From the NCBI GenBank assembly GCA_002329625.1, contig DCTP01000037.1, positions 966 through 15,846 on the forward strand: 14,881 nucleotides of DNA. The letters are read 5' to 3'. This document shows positions 6,921-13,274 of this stretch, piece after piece (the stretch's first letter is position 1; each line of letters opens with the position of its first letter). The DNA is from Leptolinea sp. UBA1437 (GTDB lineage: Bacteria; Chloroflexota; Anaerolineae; Anaerolineales; Anaerolineaceae). The position numbers were made by a program, and so were the translations under genes. The notes below the pieces were generated by a model. That model was not told the DNA's origin, searched no databases, and saw only the letters and a program-made list of their open reading frames with translations.

Positions 6921-6930
6921 TTTTATATTT

Positions 6931-6955
6931 GGGCAGGTTTGGAACCTGCCCCTAC
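6931..6955 (-). repeat. REP-like repeat 6, downstream of the transposase gene
   Basis: Intact copy in reverse orientation, starting 10 nt after the transposase stop. With GGGGGTG (6956-6962) it completes the 32-bp inverted match to 5797-5828. It ends 28 nt before the -35 of the sugar operon and may form the 3' end of the transposase mRNA. Confidence 0.92.
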
Positions 6956-6983
6956 GGGGGTGAATTCAATTATTTTTTGGGTA

Positions 6984-7011
6984 TTGACAACTGCGAAAGA
7001 CGCGATATACT
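6984..7011 (+). promoter_or_regulatory. Promoter of the sugar ABC transporter operon
   Basis: A perfect -35 TTGACA (6984-6989) is followed after 16 nt by TATACT (7006-7011, 5 of 6). The predicted start is near 7018, giving a leader of about 168 nt before the binding-protein gene. This is the best vegetative promoter match in the window, consistent with a strong promoter held down by a repressor. Confidence 0.8.
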
Positions 7012-7024
7012 CTAATTAATTGAG

Positions 7025-7036
7025 TTAAACGTTTCA
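7025..7036 (+). promoter_or_regulatory. LacI-type operator O1 (inverted copy)
   Basis: TTAAACGTTTCA is the exact reverse complement of the sites at 7133-7144 and 12225-12236. It has the central-CG palindrome AAACGTTT usual for LacI-family operators. It starts about 7 nt after the predicted transcription start, where a bound repressor blocks promoter clearance. Confidence 0.75.
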
Positions 7037-7132
7037 GTAGTTCTAAGCCTGTATGGCTGAAAATAAAATAATATTTGGCAAGAAATTGCAAAATATCACA
7101 CAAAATGTGAGGGAAGCAACCGATTTGTTTTA

Positions 7133-7144
7133 TGAAACGTTTAA
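7133..7144 (+). promoter_or_regulatory. LacI-type operator O2
   Basis: TGAAACGTTTAA is identical to the site in front of the repressor gene. Its centre is 108 bp from O1, about ten helical turns, so repression by looping or roadblock is possible. It lies in the untranslated leader, 41 nt before the start codon of the binding protein. Confidence 0.75.
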
Positions 7145-7185
7145 CAGAACCGGTCGTTTTTGCTCATTTTTTTTTAGGAGGGAAA

Positions 7186-8421
7186 ATGAAAAAGTTTGTT
7201 TTGATTTTTTTGTCTGTTTTATTGGTATTGAGCCTGGGTGCATGGCAACAGGCGGATAAAAACGTTACGATAACGTATACGAATTTCAGCTCTTCGGGTG
7301 GAAATGAAGAGACTTTGCAGCAGATGTACGATCTTTTCCATGAAAAGAACCCGGATATCTCGGTTAATATCGAAACAATCGGCTATAACGATTATTTCAC
7401 TCAGATGCAGACCCGAGTTGCCGGCGGAACGGCACCGGATTGTTTTGAGCTGAATATTGAAAATTTTGCGGCTTATGCCGCAAAAGGGGTGTTGAAGGAA
7501 ATCACGGGTGTTGATTTATCCGGGATTAATCCGACCGCGCTATCCGCATTCAATATGGACGGGAAACAATATGGCTTGCCGGGTTCTTTTTCGAACGTGG
7601 TTTTGATCTATAACAAGGACCTTTTTGATAAAGCCGGTATCTCATACCCGACAATCGATTGGACCTGGGAAGACGCTCAGAAAGCAGCCGAGGCAATTAA
7701 AGCGTTGGGCGATAATACCTTTGGCATTTTTGCACCGATTACCTATAATGAATTCTATAAAGTTTCAGCTCAATTCGGCGGAAGTCTGTTTAACGAAGAT
7801 AAGACGGCGTTCACGGTTAATTCACCCGAAAATATTAAAGCCGTCAAAAATATGGTGGAACGGGTGACCGTGACTCATGTCCAACCCAATGCGGAAGAGC
7901 AGGGCGGAATGGGTGACTGGGACTGGTTTATGAGCGGAAAATTGGGAATGATCCCTACCGGCATTTGGGCTTTCCCCACTTTTGCGGAAAACTGCGATTT
8001 TGACTGGGATATCGAGGTTGAACCCGGTCAGGTGAAGAAGGCAACCCATTTCTTCTCTAACGCCATTGTGATTAATGCCAAAACGACGGATGAAAAAGCT
8101 GCTGCCGCGGCAAAGTGGCTGGCATTTTTGGCTTCGGATCCGGATGCGGCTGCGCTGCGCATTCAAGCCGGTTGGGAATTGCCCGCGATTACCGATCAAA
8201 ATGTATTGAACGCTTATCTGACAGCCGGAAAGCCGGCTAATCGGAAAGCGGTGTTCGAATCACTGAATTATTTGGTGCTGCCACCGGTGATCGAACAAAA
8301 TGCTTTGATGGCGGATATCGTCAACAAACATTTGGAATCCGCCGCTTCCGGCAAAGTTTCCGTCGAGGATGCATTGAATGCTATGCAGGCTGAACTGGAA
8401 GAAAAAATAAAACTGAAGTAA
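7186..8421 (+). CDS. Sugar ABC transporter solute-binding protein (SBP family 1)
   Basis: The 411-residue extracytoplasmic protein captures sugar and delivers it to the permeases. It has a signal segment MKKFVLIFLSVLLVLSLGA, then the mature type 1 binding-protein pattern: ITYTNFSSSGG, YDLFHEKNPDI, RVAGGTAPDCFELN (about 66-79), YGLPGSFSNVVLIYNKDLFDKAGI and GKLGMIPTGIWAFP. The start at 7186 is chosen because AGGAGG (7176-7181) precedes it by 4 nt and a signal peptide follows. The in-frame ATG at 7132 lies next to operator O2 and adds 18 non-signal residues. The lipobox position expected to be cysteine is tryptophan (L17-G-A-W20, codon TGG), so classical lipidation is not possible as written. 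It is first in the operon. The substrate is inferred from the downstream glycosidases as an alpha-glucoside. Confidence 0.93.
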   Translation: MKKFVLIFLSVLLVLSLGAWQQADKNVTITYTNFSSSGGNEETLQQMYDLFHEKNPDISVNIETIGYNDYFTQMQTRVAGGTAPDCFELNIENFAAYAAKGVLKEITGVDLSGINPTALSAFNMDGKQYGLPGSFSNVVLIYNKDLFDKAGISYPTIDWTWEDAQKAAEAIKALGDNTFGIFAPITYNEFYKVSAQFGGSLFNEDKTAFTVNSPENIKAVKNMVERVTVTHVQPNAEEQGGMGDWDWFMSGKLGMIPTGIWAFPTFAENCDFDWDIEVEPGQVKKATHFFSNAIVINAKTTDEKAAAAAKWLAFLASDPDAAALRIQAGWELPAITDQNVLNAYLTAGKPANRKAVFESLNYLVLPPVIEQNALMADIVNKHLESAASGKVSVEDALNAMQAELEEKIKLK

Positions 8422-8436
8422 TTGAATCAAAATGTT

Positions 8437-8474
8437 TTTACGGGTGGGCGGCGGGTTAGTCGCCCACCCGTAAA
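8437..8474 (+). repeat. Strong intercistronic stem-loop (14-bp perfect arms)
   Basis: TTTACGGGTGGGCG (8437-8450) pairs perfectly with CGCCCACCCGTAAA (8461-8474) around a 10-nt loop. It lies between the binding-protein and first permease genes and has no following T-run. It is best read as an mRNA-stabilising or attenuating hairpin giving more binding protein than permease, as known for malE-malF. The GC-rich palindrome could also be a member of a second repeat family. Confidence 0.75.
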
Positions 8475-8530
8475 TCATACGAGTCTGGGTTTGAAGGTAA
8501 CAAATCAATCGAAAAGAAAGGGGAGGTGTC

Positions 8531-9442
8531 ATGGAGAAGAGAAAAAACGGATTGAAAAATCAAACGTCCGCTGTTCCTTTTCTGCTGCCCAGTTTTAAAG
8601 GCCTAATAATCTTTTCGCTTCTGCCTATCGTGATCTCGTTCTTTTTAAGCCTTACGGATTGGAACGGGATCGATAGTCTGAACTTGAACGTTTTTTTGAA
8701 AGATCATTTCATCGGCTTCCAAAACTATGTCAAAATTCTGACCGGAGGAGAATTCTTCCGGGTTTTGGGAAATACCCTGTATTTTATCGTTTTGTATATT
8801 CCGTTGATGCTGATTTTTTCATTGCTAATCGCTTGGTTGATGAATAAAAATTACAAAGGGGTGAGCCTTTTTCGTATTTTGACCTATATTCCCGTTTTGA
8901 GTTCGTGGATCGCAGCTTCGCTGATCTGGAAGTGGGTGTTGGCTCCCAAATTCGGGATCGCCAATAATATGCTTTCGATATTCGGAATATCCGGACCGGC
9001 TTGGTTACAAAGCGAGCAATGGGCGATGCCTTCCATTGTATTGGTTTCGGTTTGGAAAGATACGGGATTTTTTGGGTTGATTTTGCTTTCCGGTTTGCAA
9101 GGAATTGATAAAACGTATTATGAAGCCGCCGCGATTGACGGCGCTAACAGTTGGCAGCAGTTTTGGAAGATCACACTTCCCTTGCTGAGTCCTTCGATTT
9201 TCTTTGTTCTGATAATCAGTTTGATCAATTCTTTTCAACTCTTTCCGCAGGTCATGATTATGACGGACGGCGGACCGAACGGTGCGACACAGGTAATGGT
9301 CGAGAGAATTTATAAATATGGGTTCAAATATTATGAGATGGGTTATGCCTCGGCATTCTCTTGGCTGCTTTTTGTGATTATTTTTGCTCTGACGAATCTG
9401 CAAATGAAGATGCAGAAAAACTGGGTGCATTATGGCGCATAA
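8531..9442 (+). CDS. Sugar ABC transporter permease, MalF/UgpA type
   Basis: This 303-residue inner-membrane protein has about six hydrophobic segments (roughly 18-40, 82-104, 113-135, 165-188, 222-245, 272-291). It carries the cytoplasmic EAA loop EAAAIDGANSWQQFWKITLPL (198-218), which docks the transport ATPase. A strong ribosome site GGGGAGGT ends 3 nt before the ATG. It is preceded by the intercistronic hairpin. Its 3' end overlaps the next gene by 11 nt, so the two permeases are translated together and presumably form a heterodimer. Length and topology match the binding-protein-dependent CUT1 family; no sugar-specific residue can be named. Confidence 0.94.
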   Translation: MEKRKNGLKNQTSAVPFLLPSFKGLIIFSLLPIVISFFLSLTDWNGIDSLNLNVFLKDHFIGFQNYVKILTGGEFFRVLGNTLYFIVLYIPLMLIFSLLIAWLMNKNYKGVSLFRILTYIPVLSSWIAASLIWKWVLAPKFGIANNMLSIFGISGPAWLQSEQWAMPSIVLVSVWKDTGFFGLILLSGLQGIDKTYYEAAAIDGANSWQQFWKITLPLLSPSIFFVLIISLINSFQLFPQVMIMTDGGPNGATQVMVERIYKYGFKYYEMGYASAFSWLLFVIIFALTNLQMKMQKNWVHYGA

Positions 9443-10256
9443 ACGGATATCGAAGATTGGGTATTATCTCGTAATCATATTGATTTCCTTCATCTCAATG
9501 TTGCCTTTTCTATGGATGATTTCGACCTCATTCAAAAGTCGCGGCGCTTTGATGACCTTACCGATTGAATGGATTCCGAAAAATCCGACTTTCGACGCAT
9601 ATATCAAAGTGTTTACACGCTTTCCGTTTGCAAGAGCAATCGGGAACAGTTTTTTTATCGCTGTTTCATACACCGTTTTGACCATCCTTTCCTCTTCAAT
9701 GGCTGCATTTGCTTTTGCCAAAATCAAATTCCCATTCGCCGACGGACTTTTTAAAGTCTATCTGGCTTCGATGATGATCCCGGTACAGGTCACATTAATT
9801 CCCTTATTTGTGATTATGAACAAACTCGGATTAATCAACACCTATACCAGCGTTATTTCACCTTCGCTGTTTCGTGTATTTGCCATTTTTCTATTGGTTC
9901 AAACGATCAAGTCGATTCCGGACGATTATTTGGACGCCGCGAAAATAGACGGTGCCGGTCTGTTTACGACCTATCGTCAGGTCGTGATGCCGCTGTGTAT
10001 CCCGACGATCGCAACCTTGTGTATCACGACTTTTATGGATTCATGGAATGATTACCTCTGGCCGTTGGTCATGTTGACCGACAGGAATTATATGACATTG
10101 CCGATTGCCTTAAGCACACTGAACGGACAATATGCCACCGAATACAATGTTTTGATGGCAGGCAGCCTAATTTCGATGATCCCGATAATTGTGGTTTATA
10201 TTTTTGCTCAAAAAAGCTTCAAAGGCAGCCTTGTTTCCGGAGGAATAAAAGGATAA
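9432..10256 (+). CDS. Sugar ABC transporter permease, MalG/UgpE type
   Basis: The 274-residue partner permease has the MalG-type opening (YYLVIILISFISMLPFLWMISTSFK) and membrane segments at roughly 10-32, 72-96, 106-130, 143-160, 190-205 and 240-260. Its EAA loop is DAAKIDGAGLFTTYRQVVMPL (168-188). MTLPIALSTL (221-230) and the C-terminal FAQKSFKGSLVSGGIKG are standard for the family. It begins inside the previous gene and ends 2 nt before the GH31 start. No ATPase gene follows, so it must use a shared MalK/MsmK/MsiK-type ATPase encoded elsewhere. Confidence 0.94.
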   Translation: MAHKRISKIGYYLVIILISFISMLPFLWMISTSFKSRGALMTLPIEWIPKNPTFDAYIKVFTRFPFARAIGNSFFIAVSYTVLTILSSSMAAFAFAKIKFPFADGLFKVYLASMMIPVQVTLIPLFVIMNKLGLINTYTSVISPSLFRVFAIFLLVQTIKSIPDDYLDAAKIDGAGLFTTYRQVVMPLCIPTIATLCITTFMDSWNDYLWPLVMLTDRNYMTLPIALSTLNGQYATEYNVLMAGSLISMIPIIVVYIFAQKSFKGSLVSGGIKG

Positions 10257-10258
10257 AT

Positions 10259-12220
10259 ATGATCAGAATACATAATGCCAATCCGGATCGGATCCATAAT
10301 CTTCGAATCATTCCTCAGGAATCGGGGCATCTTCTCACCTATGAGAGCCCTTCCACAGCGGTTTACGGTATGGGTGAGCGCTATGATTCAATAAACCGTC
10401 TCAATCGGAAAACCGTGATCCGGGTTCGACAGAAATTCACCCATCAGGGCGAACAAACCTATTTCCCGCTGCCGTTTTATTTTTCGGATAACGGGCATGG
10501 CTTGTACGTCCGAACAGACCGAGAAGTTATTTTTGACCTTACTGCTCAAGAATTCAGGGTTGGAATATCGGATCCGGATTGTGACGTGTTCTTTTTCTAC
10601 GGATCTCCGAAAGGAATTGTGTCCGCATTTATCGAGATGACTGGAAAAGCCTTTTTACCGCCGGAATGGGCATTCGGACCGTGGGTTTCGGCAAATCGTT
10701 GGAACAAACAAAGCGATATCGAAGAACAACGGGAGATGATCAGAAAATATCATTATCCTGCTACGGTTCTGGTGATCGAAGCTTGGAGTGACGAAGCGAC
10801 TTTTTATATCTGGAATGGCGCTCAGGCTCCTTTGAAAAACGGCGAAGATTCGTTTTCAATGGCAGATTTCCGTTTTTCCGAGCCGTGGCCGGATCCGCAG
10901 GGGATGATCGATGCTTTGCATGCGCAGGAGATTCGATTGGTTTTATGGCAAATTCCGGCACTAAAAAAATTGGATGCAGGCCAAATCAGTCCTCAGCATG
11001 ATGCCGATGTCGCTTTTGCCCTTGCGAATCATTTGGTGGCTTGGCATGCGGATATTGAACGAACCCCTTACCGAATTCCCGAGGAATGGTTCATCGGTTC
11101 CTATTTGCCTGATTTCACCAATTCGAAAACTCGTGAATGGTGGATGGCGAAACGAAAATACCTGACGGATATGGGCGTTGACGGATTTAAAACAGACGGC
11201 GGTGAGTTTATCTATGACCCGAAGATCCAATTTTCAAACGGAAAATCCGGAGAATCCATGGCGAACCGCTATTGTGTCGAATACGAAGAAACGTATCATC
11301 ATGCGATCGGAAACGAACGTGTTTTATTCAGCCGGGCTGGCTATACTGGAGCGCAAACTGTGTCGCTTCATTGGGCGGGGGATCAATGTTCGACTTTCGA
11401 CGAATTGAAAGCAGTTTTGAACGCCGGTATTTCGCTGGGGCTTTCCGGAATTCCGTTCTGGGGATTCGATATTGGAGGATTTGCCGGACCCATGCCGTCC
11501 GCGGAACTTTATTTGCGCGCGACTGCATTGGCTGTTTTCTCACCAATTATGCAATGGCATAGTGAGCCGATGGGCGGACAATACGGTGGGATGACGGAAG
11601 AAGACAATATCAACGACCGTAGTCCATGGAACATGGAAAAGCAAAGTGGCGATCCGAATGTTTGTGCCACGGCGGTTTTTTTTGCAAATCTCCGAATGAA
11701 TCTTTTACCGGAACTCTATAATCAGGCTTTGATTGCATCGGAAAAAGATCAACCGATGATGCGGCATCTGATTTTTGATTACCCGACAGATCAAACGGCG
11801 GTAAATTGCGAGGATGAATTTATGCTGGGAGATCTTCTGGTGGCTCCGATTGTCGAAGAAGGCGCTCTCCAAAGAGGGGTCTACTTGCCGGAAGGGGGAT
11901 GGTATGACTTTTGGAGCGGGAAACGATATGAGGGTCAATCGGTGATTGAAGTATCCGCGGCTTTGGATCGTATTCCGGTATTTTTACGGGAAGGCGGAGC
12001 GGTGATGCTGCATCTTCCGGTGGATGGAAAATTGGGGGACGATGTGGGCAATCGGGTTGGGGATTATGATCATTTCGTCTTACTGACCGGTGGAACTGTA
12101 CAGAGTTATTCTTTCCATGACAGCTCGGGTCAATTTTTCTGTCTATCCGGTGGAAAACTAGAAGGAGCCATTCCGGATAAAATTACTGTGAAAAACTTAC
12201 GAGATGAGCGCATGATATAA
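10259..12220 (+). CDS. Glycoside hydrolase family 31 (alpha-glucosidase-like)
   Basis: The 653-residue retaining glycosidase has no signal peptide, so it acts in the cytoplasm on imported sugars. The N-terminal beta domain includes YGMGERYDSINR. The (beta/alpha)8 barrel carries the nucleophile motif GVDGFKTDGGE (D313) and the acid/base motif WAGDQCSTFDELK (D375), followed by GLSGIPFWGFDIGGFAGP and PIMQWHSEP. GH31 includes alpha-glucosidases, alpha-xylosidases, isomaltosyl enzymes and sulfoquinovosidases. The general pattern is closest to alpha-glucosidase-type members, but the exact linkage is not decidable here. The protein is somewhat short for the family. AAAAGG lies 6 nt before the ATG, at the end of the permease gene. 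Its last codons contain the -10 element of the repressor promoter. Confidence 0.93.
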   Translation: MIRIHNANPDRIHNLRIIPQESGHLLTYESPSTAVYGMGERYDSINRLNRKTVIRVRQKFTHQGEQTYFPLPFYFSDNGHGLYVRTDREVIFDLTAQEFRVGISDPDCDVFFFYGSPKGIVSAFIEMTGKAFLPPEWAFGPWVSANRWNKQSDIEEQREMIRKYHYPATVLVIEAWSDEATFYIWNGAQAPLKNGEDSFSMADFRFSEPWPDPQGMIDALHAQEIRLVLWQIPALKKLDAGQISPQHDADVAFALANHLVAWHADIERTPYRIPEEWFIGSYLPDFTNSKTREWWMAKRKYLTDMGVDGFKTDGGEFIYDPKIQFSNGKSGESMANRYCVEYEETYHHAIGNERVLFSRAGYTGAQTVSLHWAGDQCSTFDELKAVLNAGISLGLSGIPFWGFDIGGFAGPMPSAELYLRATALAVFSPIMQWHSEPMGGQYGGMTEEDNINDRSPWNMEKQSGDPNVCATAVFFANLRMNLLPELYNQALIASEKDQPMMRHLIFDYPTDQTAVNCEDEFMLGDLLVAPIVEEGALQRGVYLPEGGWYDFWSGKRYEGQSVIEVSAALDRIPVFLREGGAVMLHLPVDGKLGDDVGNRVGDYDHFVLLTGGTVQSYSFHDSSGQFFCLSGGKLEGAIPDKITVKNLRDERMI

Positions 12221-12221
12221 T
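12213..12221 (+). promoter_or_regulatory. Extended -10 promoter for the repressor gene, overlapping the GH31 stop codon
   Basis: TGATATAAT is a perfect extended -10 (TGn plus TATAAT, 12216-12221), and its TAA at 12218-12220 is the GH31 stop codon. No -35 match is found at the right distance, which extended -10 promoters tolerate. The predicted start near 12228 lies within the operator. Confidence 0.65.
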
Positions 12222-12224
12222 CTC

Positions 12225-12236
12225 TGAAACGTTTAA
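12225..12236 (+). promoter_or_regulatory. LacI-type operator O3 (autoregulatory)
   Basis: TGAAACGTTTAA is identical to O2 and the reverse complement of O1. It begins 3 nt after the -10 and covers the predicted transcription start of the repressor gene, 22 nt before its ATG. This implies negative autoregulation. Confidence 0.78.
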
Positions 12237-12257
12237 TCCAAGGATATAAAAAGATTA

Positions 12258-13274
12258 ATGAAACGGGTGACGATTAAAGATGTTGCGAATGCGACCGGGT
12301 TATCGATCGCAACAATCTCTTATGTATTGAACGGTAAAGGAAATATCCCGGAGGAAACTCGGCAGATTGTCAATGACGCCGTGCAAAAATTGGGATATAT
12401 CCCTGATTATTCCGCCCGAAGCCTGGTAAGTCGAAAGAGCAATTTGATCGGTGTGGTTATTCCGCAGGCGGAACCCGGCAGCACACTGATGTTTCAAAAT
12501 CCGTTCTACAGTGAAATTTTGTCAAGCATTGAATATACTGCCCGTAAAAACGGATATCATGTGATGATATCCGGTACGAATGCGGATGAAAAATACTTGA
12601 AACTGGCACAACAACGCAACCTGGACGGGATCATCATCATCGGGATGTACTCTCATGAATCTTATGCGGATTTAACCAAAGCGAATATTCCATTGGTATT
12701 GGTCGATAGCTACGTAGATGATCATCATTTTCATACAATCAAAATCAACGATCGATACGGCGGATACATTGCTACCCGTTATTTGATCGAACATGGGCAT
12801 CGGAAAATTGCTTTTCTTTCCGGTGCTTTGCGTGAAAGCAGCGTTAATCGGCAGCGTCTGGCGGGATATTATGATGCATTAAAAGAATACGGGATCCCGA
12901 TCCGCAAAGATTACGTGCTTACCGATCAGATCAATTTTCATGCCGGTATGCATCTTGCTCAAATTGTTAAGAATTCAACGGACGTATCCGCCGTTTTTTG
13001 TACGGCGGATGTACTGGCTTTGGGTGTCATTAAAGAGCTTAACAAAAATGAACGTGTTGTCCCGGGACAAATTTCCGTGATGGGATTTGATAATCTGGAA
13101 ATCGCCGAGTTTTGCGTCCCCGGGCTGACCACTGTCGGACAGGATATTTACCAAAAAGGGAAAACGGCGGTGGAGTTGGTTTTGAATCATATTAAAAATC
13201 CGAATATCGGTAAACAAGAGATCTCCCTTCCGGTTTCTATCGTGGAAAGGGAATCGGTCAGGACAATTTCATGA
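12258..13274 (+). CDS. LacI/GalR-family transcriptional repressor
   Basis: The 338-residue protein starts with the family helix-turn-helix TIKDVANATGLSIATISYVLNG (5-26, recognition helix about 16-25). A hinge follows in YSARSLVSRKSNLIGVV (51-67), then a periplasmic-binding-like sugar-sensing domain (DGIIIIGMY, LVDSYVDDHHFHTIKINDRYGGYIATRYLIEHGHRKIAFLSG, VFCTADVLALGVIKELNK, ISVMGFDNLEIAEFCVPGLTTVGQD). The length is standard. It presumably binds the three identical operators in this locus and is released by the imported sugar or a breakdown product. The upstream AAGGA is about 13 nt from the ATG, so translation may be modest. The stop overlaps the GH13 start (ATGA), making a bicistronic unit. 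Confidence 0.95.
   Translation: MKRVTIKDVANATGLSIATISYVLNGKGNIPEETRQIVNDAVQKLGYIPDYSARSLVSRKSNLIGVVIPQAEPGSTLMFQNPFYSEILSSIEYTARKNGYHVMISGTNADEKYLKLAQQRNLDGIIIIGMYSHESYADLTKANIPLVLVDSYVDDHHFHTIKINDRYGGYIATRYLIEHGHRKIAFLSGALRESSVNRQRLAGYYDALKEYGIPIRKDYVLTDQINFHAGMHLAQIVKNSTDVSAVFCTADVLALGVIKELNKNERVVPGQISVMGFDNLEIAEFCVPGLTTVGQDIYQKGKTAVELVLNHIKNPNIGKQEISLPVSIVERESVRTIS

Larger units (their letters stand above)
5763..6962 (+). mobile_element. REP/RAYT cassette (transposase with flanking GTAG-hairpin repeats)
   Basis: Four 25-nt REP-like repeats in one orientation lie upstream of a REP-associated tyrosine transposase gene. One lies downstream in the opposite orientation, and one sits inside the gene. 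Each intact repeat has a GTAG foot, a 9-bp stem (GGGCAGGTT with AACCTGCCC) and a 3-nt loop. Repeat 2 with its flank (5797-5828) and the downstream repeat (6931-6962) form a 32-bp perfect inverted pair. GTAG plus an adjacent hairpin is the signature recognised by E. coli TnpA-REP. Such cassettes are usually domesticated and not autonomous, and the outer boundaries given are the outermost repeats. Confidence 0.85.

Noticed and set aside
7096..7110. TCACA-n5-TGTGA as a CRP-type site
   Set aside because: The half-sites are in the reverse order to the CRP consensus TGTGA-n6-TCACA; more likely a minor hairpin or chance.
7132..7185. Upstream in-frame ATG for the binding protein
   Set aside because: It sits at operator O2, lacks a Shine-Dalgarno sequence and would put 18 residues ahead of an otherwise normal signal peptide.
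7053..7259. 68-codon plus-strand frame that could be a leader peptide
   Set aside because: It has no ribosome site and runs out of frame into the binding-protein gene, whose own start has a strong AGGAGG.
9005..9430. 141-codon minus-strand frame inside the first permease gene
   Set aside because: It is opposite a clear permease coding sequence, has no start signals and shows no family features.
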